Positions 42,676 through 51,552 of a DNA stretch of 59,761 nt are shown here, piece after piece; position 1 is the stretch's first letter; every line of letters starts with the position of its first letter. Below the pieces are notes generated by a model. The model searched no databases. It was not told where the DNA came from and saw only the letters and a program-made list of their open reading frames with translations. Source of the stretch: Sphingobacterium deserti (GTDB lineage Bacteria; Bacteroidota; Bacteroidia; Sphingobacteriales; Sphingobacteriaceae); NCBI RefSeq assembly GCF_000757725.1, contig NZ_JJMU01000074.1:1-59761 (forward strand), given 5' to 3'. The position numbers and the translations under genes are program-made.

Positions 42676-45138
42676 TTACCATAGAGAATACCCAAAAGAG
42701 AGCATGACATTCCGTGGTGTTCCTACGAATCCTCGGGTGTAGTCGAAGCCGCCTACGTAATAGTAACGATCGAATATATTATTGACATTTAAGGCGATTT
42801 TCATGCCGTTCTTATGATAATAGAGCGCGGTATTCACTGTGCTATATGCGGGCCACATGTCCCACACATTCATGCCATTTTCGCCAATCCGCGCCGCATT
42901 ATCCATTCTTCGCTGGTCTACATAATAAATACCGGCTCCAAAACCCAACCCCTTCAGCACATTTTTTGAAAACACATATTTAAGCCATATCCCGCCCATA
43001 TTTTTTGGGGCATTTCCTAACGGCTGTCCTTCCTCGCCGGTCAACGAAGATGATACTACGCGAGTTTGGTTAAATGTATAGTTTGCCATCACTTGAAATT
43101 CTGGCGTAACTTGCCCGCGAAAATCCAACTCTACCCCTCGTGATAATACTTCGCCGGATTGGCGGTAAACAGGGAAACCTGTATCCGTTAATTCCCCAGT
43201 GGGAACTAACATATTCTGACGACCAATATGAAAAAGGGAAAGTTCTGTCTGTAATTGATTGCGAAAAAAACCTGTTTTAAAGCCAGTCTCCACTTGGAAG
43301 CTTCGCTCTGCTTGGAAAGGTTCGTTTGCGCCGTAATTTTGATAATTGTGGATGAAGTCAGCGCCAACAGGTACGTAGCCTTGCGAATAACTTGCAAAGT
43401 AGTTCACCTGTTCGTTAAGTTTATAGGTAAGTCCGAGACGCGGCAGCCAAACACGTTGCGACGTTTCGAATGTGTTTTGAAGATCTGCGCTGCTAGAACG
43501 ATAGTACTCATGACGTAGCCCAAGGATAAGCTTTAACCGATCTGCAATTGTTATTTGATCCTGAACATAAAGACCTAAACTGTTGTAGGGATTGAGGAAT
43601 GGAAACTCCGCTTGTGGGCGCCATACATAGGTTGACACATCAATGATGTTTCTATTTGGATTTTCGAGATCTATCGTTAATGGCACTTCCTGTCCGTTGA
43701 CTATGCTGCTTCGAGCTTCCCGCAGCAGGTTGTCAGCATCACCAGCATATCTCGCATAATCCACTCCCACAGCGATCTCATGCTGTATATGTCGACCCTG
43801 AAGGGAATAACGTACATAACTCACAACATTATCAGTATAGTCCCTAGCCTGCTTGGATTGAAATCGCATATTCATAATCGTATTCGCCGGTGCATCAGCA
43901 AACGTGTTCAGTGTTCTAAACTCATTTAAATTTTCGGAATAGATAGATTTCATATAACGTACATGTAAAGACATATGCGAACTTAATCGCTGCGATAACC
44001 GGGCGGCCATAGTAAGAAAGCTTGTCTTTAAGAAATCTGTAGGTTGATTAACATTGAAGGAACGTGGTTGCCCATAAAAATCGTTACCGCGAATACCTAA
44101 CCCACGATCAAGGTAGCCGTCGAAATTATCATAGGTCAAATCAACATCCAGTTGTGTGCCATCAACTGGACGAAAGCTGAAAGAAGGTGCTAACAGCATG
44201 CTTTTCCGCTGATTTACATCGCGAAAAGTTCGTGCATTTTCATAGCCTACGTTCAATCGGTATAATACTTTACCCGCTGTATCGACCGCACCGCCTACAT
44301 CCAACGTGGTCCGGTAGGTTTCAAAACTTCCCACTGAGAAATTGATGCTGGCATGTTTTGCAGCTTTAGGCTTTTTGGTAACGAGGTTAATTGTACCGCC
44401 AGGCGTGATATCACCAAACAAGGAGGCGCCGGGTCCCTTCAAAATTTCTATACTCTCTAAATTGACCGTAAGCGGTGTTCGCCAAAAGCTGGTTCCGTAA
44501 CCATATCCCGAGCGCATACCATTTACCAACCGTAGTCCACTCATATATCCGCTGTTAAATCCTCTAATCGTTACATCATCATAAGACGAGGCTTGATTCA
44601 CACCGGCCAAATCCTGAACCATATCTGTAATAACAAAGGCTTGTTTATCTTCCATAAACTCTTTGCTAACGATAGAGACGGATTGTGGCAAATCCTTTAA
44701 TGAACCAGAAAATTTACCGCCCAATTCCGTATTATTAATCAGGTAAGAATTGTTTCTTCGTCCTGTCACTAAAACCTCGTCCACCTGTTGTACACGTTGC
44801 GAAAGTACAACGACAATAGCACGAGGGCTCTGCAATTGATGATCATCGATTGAACGTACCAGCGTTTCAAATCCTACGCCTTTAAATGTAGCTTTAACAG
44901 GTAGTTTTAAGGTTTTCGGCACAATAAACCTACCGTGGCTATCGGTTTGAAGGTCAGCATAGCCGGCTATCGAAATTGTGATACCAGGCAGCGCATTTCC
45001 ATGCACATCCCGGACTATTACCTGTCTATTAGACTTTAGTCCATCTTGTCCTTTTAATGTCGCTGCTAAGAAAAAAGTGAGTATAAAAAGAAATACAGCA
45101 TGCCCTATGCTGGATGTTGGAAGGAAAACTTTACACAT
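42676..45138 (-). CDS. TonB-dependent receptor, candidate nickel-chelate receptor
   Basis: An 820-residue outer-membrane receptor. It has a signal peptide, a CarboxypepD-like regulatory domain (about residues 35-115; RDVHGNALPGITISIAGYA), a plug domain (about 130-260; DLPQSVSIVSKEFMEDKQAF, LESIEILKGPGASLFGDITPGGTINLVTK) and a 22-strand barrel ending in VMLSFGYSLW with the C-terminal aromatic. It resembles siderophore (FhuA/FpvA-like) receptors. Being last in the operon with a Fec/Ceu-type ABC importer, hypAB and urease genes, it probably brings a nickel chelate across the outer membrane, as FrpB4 does in Helicobacter pylori. The ligand is inference. Confidence 0.85.
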   Translation of the reverse strand: MCKVFLPTSSIGHAVFLFILTFFLAATLKGQDGLKSNRQVIVRDVHGNALPGITISIAGYADLQTDSHGRFIVPKTLKLPVKATFKGVGFETLVRSIDDHQLQSPRAIVVVLSQRVQQVDEVLVTGRRNNSYLINNTELGGKFSGSLKDLPQSVSIVSKEFMEDKQAFVITDMVQDLAGVNQASSYDDVTIRGFNSGYMSGLRLVNGMRSGYGYGTSFWRTPLTVNLESIEILKGPGASLFGDITPGGTINLVTKKPKAAKHASINFSVGSFETYRTTLDVGGAVDTAGKVLYRLNVGYENARTFRDVNQRKSMLLAPSFSFRPVDGTQLDVDLTYDNFDGYLDRGLGIRGNDFYGQPRSFNVNQPTDFLKTSFLTMAARLSQRLSSHMSLHVRYMKSIYSENLNEFRTLNTFADAPANTIMNMRFQSKQARDYTDNVVSYVRYSLQGRHIQHEIAVGVDYARYAGDADNLLREARSSIVNGQEVPLTIDLENPNRNIIDVSTYVWRPQAEFPFLNPYNSLGLYVQDQITIADRLKLILGLRHEYYRSSSADLQNTFETSQRVWLPRLGLTYKLNEQVNYFASYSQGYVPVGADFIHNYQNYGANEPFQAERSFQVETGFKTGFFRNQLQTELSLFHIGRQNMLVPTGELTDTGFPVYRQSGEVLSRGVELDFRGQVTPEFQVMANYTFNQTRVVSSSLTGEEGQPLGNAPKNMGGIWLKYVFSKNVLKGLGFGAGIYYVDQRRMDNAARIGENGMNVWDMWPAYSTVNTALYYHKNGMKIALNVNNIFDRYYYVGGFDYTRGFVGTPRNVMLSFGYSLW

Positions 45139-45655
45139 CCTGAGCTGAGTTAGGCTTTAACATATGGATAGTTTCGTAACTGCCGTGCTTTTTGATTGTG
45201 AGCACCTCAAATCCGCATTTTTTCCAAAATTCCAATGCTCCCGAAAGAAAAGGGTGCGTGTGCAGATAAAGGGTTTCAACACCTTTATCAGTCGCGATCT
45301 CGTTCAACGATTGGAACATTTTATACGCCAAGCCTTTCCGTCGATAATTTTTATCGACATACAAACGAACGATTTCTACGGCAGCATCTTGTTTAAACTT
45401 CAGGAATGGAAAACGTCCATCATACCGCAGCATACCTATTGCAGCAACAATCGTTCTGGAAGCATCCCGTGCAACCAAAAAAGCGCCCTGTTCATCATCA
45501 ATGTAGGTCGCTCGAAACGCGAATAAATCGACCGGAAAAAGATGACTATCCAGCTCCGGAAAAAGTTCTTTTCGCGCCCGAATTACATAATTTATCACCT
45601 CTTCCTGCTGCGATAAATCTACTATCTCAATCGTTACATGCTCCATTAAACCCAT
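45131..45655 (-). CDS. GNAT-family N-acetyltransferase
   Basis: A 174-residue GNAT enzyme with acetyl-CoA loop VRLYVDKNYRRKGLAYKMFQ (about residues 94-113; R/Q-x-x-G-x-A form) and the C-terminal GALEFWKKCGFEVL strand-helix. It overlaps the ATPase gene by 10 bases (from the ATG at 45655; 45646 is an alternative start) and the receptor gene by 8 bases, so it is an integral member of the nickel-uptake block. The acceptor is unknown; it could modify a small-molecule metal ligand or a protein of the system. Confidence 0.78.
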   Translation of the reverse strand: MGLMEHVTIEIVDLSQQEEVINYVIRARKELFPELDSHLFPVDLFAFRATYIDDEQGAFLVARDASRTIVAAIGMLRYDGRFPFLKFKQDAAVEIVRLYVDKNYRRKGLAYKMFQSLNEIATDKGVETLYLHTHPFLSGALEFWKKCGFEVLTIKKHGSYETIHMLKPNSAQDV

Positions 45656-46422
45656 AACTTCGATTTTGGTATAAGTACCATTTTATCATCTATAACTGCG
45701 CTGCTTAAATCTACATGATAGGCTTCCTCCAAAACTTGATGTATAGCAGCTTTTGACATGCCGTCCAAACTCTTCAATTTACCACCGCCCATGACGAAAA
45801 AGCGATCACCGTACTGAAATGCTAAATTTGGATCATGCATGATGCAGATCACTGTTTTATCCTTATGAACCAGCTTTTTTAAATTATCCAATACCGCTAT
45901 CTGATAATGGAGATCCAGGTGATTTGTAGGTTCATCGAGTAGGATAATATCTGGATCCTGCACCAATACCCGGCACAATAGAACCAATTGTCGCTCCCCT
46001 CCAGACAATTCTGTGTAGGGCTTATCTTTATACCGAAGTAAATCAAAGCTTTCCAAGACAGCTTCCACGCGCTCCCGGTCGCCCTTGCTAGGACCGAATT
46101 TTGAAAAAGATGCGCGTCCCGTTAAAACAACATCAAAAACGCTAAAGGGAAAAGTAGTTTGGTGGAATTGGTTCATGAATCCTATGCGCAGCATATCCTT
46201 TGAGCCTTTTCTCAGCCGCTTAATGTCATGGCCATTTATATGGAGAACGCCACTATAATCGCGCTGAATTCCGGTGAGAATGTTAAACAGCGTGGACTTT
46301 CCGCTACCATTTCGACCCAGTACAACAGCCATCTCACCCCTACGAAAGCTTGCAGATAAATCTTTTAATATAAGCTCTTTGCCGTATGAAAACGCAATAT
46401 TTTTTAGTTCTATAGCTTCCAT
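45646..46422 (-). CDS. ABC transporter ATP-binding protein (FecE/CeuD-like)
   Basis: A cytoplasmic ATPase of an iron-chelate-type importer. Walker A GRNGSGKST (about residues 35-43), ABC signature LSGGERQLV, Walker B IILLDEPTNHLD and the H-loop MHDPNLA are all present. From the ATG at 46422, which overlaps the permease stop as TAATG, it has 258 residues; the TTG 12 bases upstream is less likely. With the permease and binding protein it should form a BtuCDF-type importer, and the context points to nickel chelates. Confidence 0.88.
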   Translation of the reverse strand: MEAIELKNIAFSYGKELILKDLSASFRRGEMAVVLGRNGSGKSTLFNILTGIQRDYSGVLHINGHDIKRLRKGSKDMLRIGFMNQFHQTTFPFSVFDVVLTGRASFSKFGPSKGDRERVEAVLESFDLLRYKDKPYTELSGGERQLVLLCRVLVQDPDIILLDEPTNHLDLHYQIAVLDNLKKLVHKDKTVICIMHDPNLAFQYGDRFFVMGGGKLKSLDGMSKAAIHQVLEEAYHVDLSSAVIDDKMVLIPKSKLWV

Positions 46423-47429
46423 TATCCGTTCCAATTTATGGCGTTCTTACGCATTAAGTAGATAAATAACGGTGTCCCCAGCATCATGGTAAAAACGCCT
46501 ATAGGAATTTCAAAAGGCAGCAATGTTCTTGAAAAATCGTCAATAATCAATAAGAACGATCCGCCTATGCTGATATTGGCCAACACACCTATGCTATTGC
46601 TTGGTCCAAACAACATACGGCTTATGTGCGGGACGATGAGACCAAACAAGCTGATCATGCCCACCGCGGCTACGGATGATGCCGTGATCATGGTAGCGGC
46701 TCCTACCATAATCAGCTTTATAATCTTGGGGTTAACGCCCACCGCTAACGCCTCTTGCTCACCCAAGGAAAGAAGATTCAATTTCCAGCGAAAGGCGATG
46801 ATAATAATTAATCCCAACGTGATCGGCACAACGGCCTGTTGCACTTTGTGCCAAGACGCTGTATGTAAATTTCCCATCGTCCATTGCACAATAGCTTGCA
46901 GCTTATAGGGGTCGCTTAAGTATTGCAGCACCGTCAAAAATGCGGTAAAAACACCTGATATAATCATGCCAGCCAGTACCATGGTCACCAAAGAACCACG
47001 CATGCCACTACGGGACACAAAGTAAGTGATTAACACGGCAATGACGCCAAATACGAAAGCAGAAAGGTTAAGCGGGATAAGAGAAATTAACATAGACAGC
47101 GCTGCGCCAAAAGCTGCTCCGGAAGAAATCCCCAAAGAAAATGGATCAACTATAGGATTACGAAACACGGCTTGCAAAACGCCGCCTGCCACCGCAAGTG
47201 CCGCTCCCACCATAAACGTTAAAAGCACGCGAGGAAGCCTCACCTGCCACAATATTGTTTCCATATTGGCGTCTTGAAGGATAACCTCTTGGCCAAGATA
47301 GGGCGCTAAGCTTGCATAGGTGTAGCGAAATAAGTCGGATAGGCTTAAAAAGCCAGTACTTCCTAACGCTAGTGATAGAAATACAACGCAGATAGGTGCA
47401 AGACATAGCATAGAAATTTTCACATACAT
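46422..47429 (-). CDS. ABC transporter permease (FecCD/BtuC family)
   Basis: A 335-residue inner-membrane permease with about 9-10 helices, showing FecCD hallmarks: LPRVLLTFMVGAALAVAGG(VLQA), NPIVDPFSLGISSGAAFGA near residue 94, LVTMVLAGMIISG, and GMISLFGLIVPHISR with the ATPase-coupling helix before it. It overlaps the binding-protein gene by one base and the ATPase by one base. With them it forms the importer in the nickel block. Confidence 0.88.
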   Translation of the reverse strand: MYVKISMLCLAPICVVFLSLALGSTGFLSLSDLFRYTYASLAPYLGQEVILQDANMETILWQVRLPRVLLTFMVGAALAVAGGVLQAVFRNPIVDPFSLGISSGAAFGAALSMLISLIPLNLSAFVFGVIAVLITYFVSRSGMRGSLVTMVLAGMIISGVFTAFLTVLQYLSDPYKLQAIVQWTMGNLHTASWHKVQQAVVPITLGLIIIIAFRWKLNLLSLGEQEALAVGVNPKIIKLIMVGAATMITASSVAAVGMISLFGLIVPHISRMLFGPSNSIGVLANISIGGSFLLIIDDFSRTLLPFEIPIGVFTMMLGTPLFIYLMRKNAINWNG

Positions 47430-48463
47430 TATCTATTCCTCCTTCCAAGCTCGTTGCCATACAAAAAATGTAGCACTTCTGTACACTCGTTATCGAAATC
47501 GGTTTTTTTGTACGAAGGGTAACACCAGCTCTTCAACTGTTTCGCCAGCAGTAAAAACTTAACGGTATGCGGGTCATAATAAAAAGTGGGTGCGGCTTCG
47601 AAAACCTGTTTTTGCGTCACGGCATTCAAGGATGAAAGTTCTGTCAGGTTATACACATCTTCCAAGCGTGAGTTCCACAGCACGATAATATCCGGATTCC
47701 ACTTATACAATGATTCGGCGTTTACATTTGGTGCATCCATGACTAACGGACAAGCATTCTCCGCACCGGCAATCTCCATGGCTAGATCGATCAACGTTCC
47801 CTTGCCCGACGTGGAAAAGATGCGTCCCTTCGACCAGGCGTAATAAATCTTTTTACGCTCGTCGCCATGTTGCGCTATCATCATGTCGATTTGTTGTTCT
47901 ATATAATCTACGATTTCCCGTGCACGATCTTCTTTTCCTAACAAAGTGGCTACACCAATAAGCTCTTGATAGATCTGTTTCTTACCTGCACTAGATACCG
48001 CGTAAACAGGAATGCCCAGCTCTTCCAGCTGCTCAATAGTCTCCGTATCGTGTTCATAAACAATTGCAAGATCTGCCTGTAGACTTACAATATGCTCAAC
48101 ATTGCTGGACCTTCCGCCGAAAGTCGGCGTTGCAATCGTTTTCTCTTCGATACGCTTATCCAGCAAAGAAAGATATTGATAGGTGGACTCATTCTGATAG
48201 ATTTGTTGCGGAATACCAATAAGCATGTCTTTTGCCCCCAACATGTACATTTGATCGACAAATGGTTCGAATAGCACGACAACACGCTCCGCAGTTTTTT
48301 TTAAAGCGATCGTCTTTCCTCGCTTATCTACAGCCGAAATTTCGAAAACATTCCCTGCTTTCTTAGACTCGCTTCCGCAAGAAGCTATCATCCCGACAAG
48401 CAGGATGACACTAATAATAAAAACTAAGCAAAATAGGATCTTAAATAACTCTCCAAACTTCAT
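47429..48463 (-). CDS. ABC transporter substrate-binding lipoprotein (CeuE/FecB-like)
   Basis: A lipoprotein of the metal-chelate-binding cluster, with two lobes joined by a long helix. The N-terminus is hydrophobic with lipobox GMIASC (cysteine about residue 29 of the chosen start). Binding-protein motifs are AERVVVLFEPFVDQMYMLGA, VEHIVSLQADLAIVY and WNPDIIVLWNS. An in-frame ATG at 48484 overlaps the preceding ureE-like gene and is an alternative start. The family carries siderophores, cobalamin, haem or nickel-histidine (CeuE); the neighbours favour nickel. It is tethered in the periplasm. Confidence 0.83.
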   Translation of the reverse strand: MKFGELFKILFCLVFIISVILLVGMIASCGSESKKAGNVFEISAVDKRGKTIALKKTAERVVVLFEPFVDQMYMLGAKDMLIGIPQQIYQNESTYQYLSLLDKRIEEKTIATPTFGGRSSNVEHIVSLQADLAIVYEHDTETIEQLEELGIPVYAVSSAGKKQIYQELIGVATLLGKEDRAREIVDYIEQQIDMMIAQHGDERKKIYYAWSKGRIFSTSGKGTLIDLAMEIAGAENACPLVMDAPNVNAESLYKWNPDIIVLWNSRLEDVYNLTELSSLNAVTQKQVFEAAPTFYYDPHTVKFLLLAKQLKSWCYPSYKKTDFDNECTEVLHFLYGNELGRRNR

Positions 48464-48473
48464 ACTTTCCACT

Positions 48474-48917
48474 TTATGCCCCATTCGTAATCAACCGTGA
48501 TTCCGGCAAGAGCTTAACAGACATCAACCTTATTTTATCGCCATACTTGTTCGCCAAAGCATCATAAAGCCTACCGTCGTACGCTACTGCTATTTCGCTC
48601 TCACTCAATACGAATACCGGTAAATGTCGATTTCCTACATCAAAGCAAAACTTGCCCATAAGCATAGCATCGTCGCTTTTTAGCACGATACTATTGCACG
48701 GTTGCAAGTCTATAGCGATATAAGATTTTTCATCTTGATAGATGACTTGCTTATCGCGGAGATACTTATTATTGACGCGTTTTAGTTTGATCGGCCTATC
48801 GCCGTCAGTGTGCCGCTCAAACTGACTTTTACTAACTTCAAACCACTCGACAGCAAGTTTTTCTTCCTGCAGGTTTTGAGGTAGGTTTTGGTAATCATTA
48901 TCGACAACAACTAGCAT
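48474..48917 (-). CDS. Second UreE-like nickel metallochaperone
   Basis: A 147-residue UreE homologue. The C-terminal ferredoxin-like domain has the nickel-site motif FDVGNRHLPVFVL (His in GNRHLP) preceded by LMGKFC, and the N-terminal peptide-binding domain shows FEVSKSQFERHT. There is no His-rich tail. It is distinct from the ureE at 52208 and sits between hypB and the binding-protein gene, so it may hand imported nickel to HypA/HypB, or serve as a paralogue of UreE under other conditions. Overlap with the following gene implies translational coupling. Confidence 0.85.
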   Translation of the reverse strand: MLVVVDNDYQNLPQNLQEEKLAVEWFEVSKSQFERHTDGDRPIKLKRVNNKYLRDKQVIYQDEKSYIAIDLQPCNSIVLKSDDAMLMGKFCFDVGNRHLPVFVLSESEIAVAYDGRLYDALANKYGDKIRLMSVKLLPESRLITNGA

Positions 48918-48934
48918 ATGAATACGATCAAGTT

Positions 48935-49645
48935 CTAGTTTTTAGCCATTTTTTTGGCTTCAACTTTATTCAAAAGCCAATTACACCACGCATCCATTCC
49001 TTCCCCCTTGAGGCTGCTTAACGAAATAACCTCAAGGTTCGGGTTTACTTCGCGCGCATCTTTGGTTACTGCATCAACCGAAAACGGTACATAGGGTAAT
49101 AAATCTGCTTTGGATACAAGCATAAGCTCACTTGTTAAAAACATGCGCGGATACTTTTTAGGTTTGTCGTCTCCTTCGGTTGCAGCAAGCAATGTGACCC
49201 GAAAATCTTCTCCTAAGTCAAACGCGGCAGGACAAACAAGATTTCCTACATTTTCGATAAAGAGTAAATCTACATTGTCTAAATTGATATGGTCTAATGC
49301 CTGTAAAATCATTTGTGCCTCGATATGACACATGCCGCCGGTCACGATTTGGAGCGCGTTGATACCCACCTCACGCATGCGAACAGCGTCACGCTCTGTC
49401 TCAGGATCGCCGACGAGAACAGCCATATTAAGTTTTTTCCCCAATAGCTTACCCGTTTCTTGCATCAAGGTGGTTTTTCCGCTTCCTGGAGATGAGCAGA
49501 TATTGATAACGCAAATATCTTTTAATCTTTCCCGAATTGCCTTCGCTACAAAATCATTTGCTTTTAACAAGTTTAAACTTGTATTCTCGCATTGAACAGA
49601 CCCAACCGGCATCTGATTGCTTTTAGGTGTTGTCGTATTATTCAT
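48935..49645 (-). CDS. hypB: HypB nickel-loading GTPase
   Basis: A 236-residue SIMIBI GTPase that helps insert nickel into hydrogenase and, in some bacteria, urease. The P-loop SSPGSGKT spans residues 51-58, GGMCHIEA holds the G-domain metal ligands C106 and H107, and ENVGNLVCPA supplies C138. VSKADLLPY is the guanine-specificity region. The N-terminus lacks the CxxCGC high-affinity site and His-rich stretch of some HypB proteins. It overlaps hypA by 8 bases. No hydrogenase genes occur in the window, so urease is the likely client. Confidence 0.92.
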   Translation of the reverse strand: MNNTTTPKSNQMPVGSVQCENTSLNLLKANDFVAKAIRERLKDICVINICSSPGSGKTTLMQETGKLLGKKLNMAVLVGDPETERDAVRMREVGINALQIVTGGMCHIEAQMILQALDHINLDNVDLLFIENVGNLVCPAAFDLGEDFRVTLLAATEGDDKPKKYPRMFLTSELMLVSKADLLPYVPFSVDAVTKDAREVNPNLEVISLSSLKGEGMDAWCNWLLNKVEAKKMAKN

Positions 49646-49991
49646 TTTCTTTACTTTTAAATATTATCTGTGTTACTCGTAACTCCTCGCCTTGTACAAC
49701 CTTGTCTGATGGCTTCCCACAGCTGCAAACAAATCGGTGGAAGACAACTTCGAAGGATAGTTTACAGGCATCGCAAAATGCGAGTATCGGCAAAACTTTT
49801 ACTTCAAGTTCCACCCCTTGAAATCGTTGATGATCCAGCACATAAGCCTCAAATGCATTTTGTATCAAAATAGGCTGGATATTGCTCAAAAGCCCCGCCT
49901 CCAATTGAACCTTAACGATATCTTGAAATCGGGTTGGATATTCCTCTTGAAGAAGATCAAACATTTCCTGTATTATTCCTGTTTCGTGCAT
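49638..49991 (-). CDS. hypA: HypA nickel metallochaperone
   Basis: A 117-residue chaperone with the N-terminal nickel site M1-H2-E3 and a zinc site built from C73-x-x-C76 and C89-S-C91. The second pair is CxC rather than the usual CxxC, a small departure. The gene starts 16 bases after ureD and overlaps hypB. In Helicobacter pylori HypA and HypB are needed for full urease activity, and the placement here between ureD and the nickel importer supports the same use. Confidence 0.9.
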   Translation of the reverse strand: MHETGIIQEMFDLLQEEYPTRFQDIVKVQLEAGLLSNIQPILIQNAFEAYVLDHQRFQGVELEVKVLPILAFCDACKLSFEVVFHRFVCSCGKPSDKVVQGEELRVTQIIFKSKENE

Positions 49992-50007
49992 CCTATTTCT
50001 TGTTTCT

Positions 50008-50925
50008 TTAAGCTGCGGGCTGCTTTTTTATTCTTCCTTTTTTCACTTTCACTGGCGCTTCCGTTGGCGAATCAGCAAGTACCTGACGCTCTGCTTTATC
50101 GACTTCGCTCGTATGTGCTAAAAGCTCCTTTAACTTCGCTTGTTCGTGTAATGTGAACTCCCAACACATCTGCCCCAACATCGATAGGAAGTTATAAAGT
50201 AGCTCCCCGTCATTTCCCAAAGCGCGTAGAAGAAGCGTATTTTCAGCAGCATAGGTAAAGCCAAACGCGATGTCTTCGTACTCACCTGAAAGAATTTCGT
50301 CAAACTCAGCCTTCATTGCTTTTGCCCAAGGTCCGCTGTACATAAAGGTGGCTTGGTGCGTGTACGATTCGAAAAACAGTAGCTTTTGAATCGGTTGCAC
50401 TTTGGGCATTAAGCACTGGTTATCTGTAAGAATAAGCTTGCCCTCTCGAAAAATCTCTGTCCTACTGTGTAGCTTTTCGAATTGAAATGCTTCATCCATG
50501 TAAATACGTCCGGCGGCAATAATATCCCCCCATATGAGCGTTGCATCAGTAGCCATATCAATTCGACTGTTCGCATAGAAAATGGCATCCTTAAACGGCG
50601 TAACCGGATGGGGTACATAATGCAACATACTTCTAGGAGACAATTTCATGTGTGTATTTTGATAGGCTCCATTTTTCATCGGATGGAGCTTATTGAAAGA
50701 CTGCGTGAACAGTTTAAAATGCACATCTTCCTTGACGTTCACATCAATGGTCAAGATATCGCCATCCATAATGCCTGGCGAAGCACTCATAATGATCATC
50801 TCAAGATGCTTCTGCGCGCGAGGCGATCCATAGTGGGTCAATTTATAGGGTGCATTGTGAAAGCTCTCTTTAAGCACACTGTAATTTCCCTCTCTTTCGG
50901 CATTGATCTTGATCGTACTTTCCAT
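50008..50925 (-). CDS. ureD: Urease accessory protein UreD (UreH)
   Basis: A 305-residue beta-helix-type scaffold protein that binds urease apoprotein and UreF-UreG. Recognisable segments are PYKLTHYGSPRAQKHLEMII, GDILTIDVNVKEDVHFKLFT(QSFNK), RSMLHYVPHPVTPFKDAIF and WGDIIAAGRIYMDE. A Lys/Pro-rich basic tail ends the protein. The segment HYVPHPVTPFKDA is the family's best-conserved region. It follows ureG by 6 bases. Confidence 0.9.
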   Translation of the reverse strand: MESTIKINAEREGNYSVLKESFHNAPYKLTHYGSPRAQKHLEMIIMSASPGIMDGDILTIDVNVKEDVHFKLFTQSFNKLHPMKNGAYQNTHMKLSPRSMLHYVPHPVTPFKDAIFYANSRIDMATDATLIWGDIIAAGRIYMDEAFQFEKLHSRTEIFREGKLILTDNQCLMPKVQPIQKLLFFESYTHQATFMYSGPWAKAMKAEFDEILSGEYEDIAFGFTYAAENTLLLRALGNDGELLYNFLSMLGQMCWEFTLHEQAKLKELLAHTSEVDKAERQVLADSPTEAPVKVKKGRIKKQPAA

Positions 50926-50931
50926 GATTGT

Positions 50932-51543
50932 TTAATTTTCCAATAGCGCATACTTCTTTATCCAACTCTTCACCTCTTCCAAACCTTCTAAAGTCATGAG
51001 GTTTGTAAACAGAAATGGCCGCTCGCCGCGCATGCGCCTAGCGTCGCTTTCCATCACAGAAAGATCAGCATGCACATAAGGAGCCAGATCGATCTTGTTG
51101 ATCAAGAGTAAATCTGATCGGGTGATACCGGGTCCACCTTTGCGTGGTATTTTTTCGCCTTCAGCAACGTCTATCACAAAGATGGTTACATCCGCTAAAT
51201 CCGGGCTAAATGTAGCAGTTAGGTTGTCGCCTCCACTTTCTACAAATACAATCTCCGTGTCGGGAAACCGCTCCACCAATTCTTCAACCGCTTCAATATT
51301 CATCGAAGCATCTTCTCGAATAGCGGTGTGTGGGCATCCTCCAGTTTCAACACCCGCTATGCGCTCAGCCGGTAATGTGGAGTTCTTTTGAAGAAATTGC
51401 GCATCTTCCCGCGTATAAATATCGTTTGTCACCACGCAGATGCTGTAATCATCTGCCATCTGTCTTGTCAACCGCTCTATCAAGGCCGTTTTGCCTGACC
51501 CTACAGGGCCAGCAACGCCAATCTTAACATACTTTCTGTCCAT
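50932..51543 (-). CDS. ureG: Urease accessory GTPase UreG
   Basis: A 203-residue SIMIBI GTPase that delivers nickel to the UreABC-UreDF complex. P-loop GPVGSGKT is at residues 12-19, the nickel-binding Cys-Pro-His at C70-P71-H72 within VETGGCPHTAIREDASMN, ESGGDNLTATFSP follows, and the guanine motif is NKIDLAPYV. The sequence is highly typical. It lies 9 bases after ureF and 6 before ureD. Confidence 0.96.
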   Translation of the reverse strand: MDRKYVKIGVAGPVGSGKTALIERLTRQMADDYSICVVTNDIYTREDAQFLQKNSTLPAERIAGVETGGCPHTAIREDASMNIEAVEELVERFPDTEIVFVESGGDNLTATFSPDLADVTIFVIDVAEGEKIPRKGGPGITRSDLLLINKIDLAPYVHADLSVMESDARRMRGERPFLFTNLMTLEGLEEVKSWIKKYALLEN

Positions 51544-51552
51544 AAGTAATAG

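Noticed and set aside
42676..48484. Metallophore (staphylopine-, opine- or NRPS-type) biosynthesis genes beside the receptor and importer
   Set aside because: None found; only transport genes and a GNAT enzyme are present.
48935..49991. HypAB taken as evidence of a hydrogenase in this window
   Set aside because: No large or small hydrogenase subunit, nor hypC-F, is present; urease is the only nickel enzyme seen.
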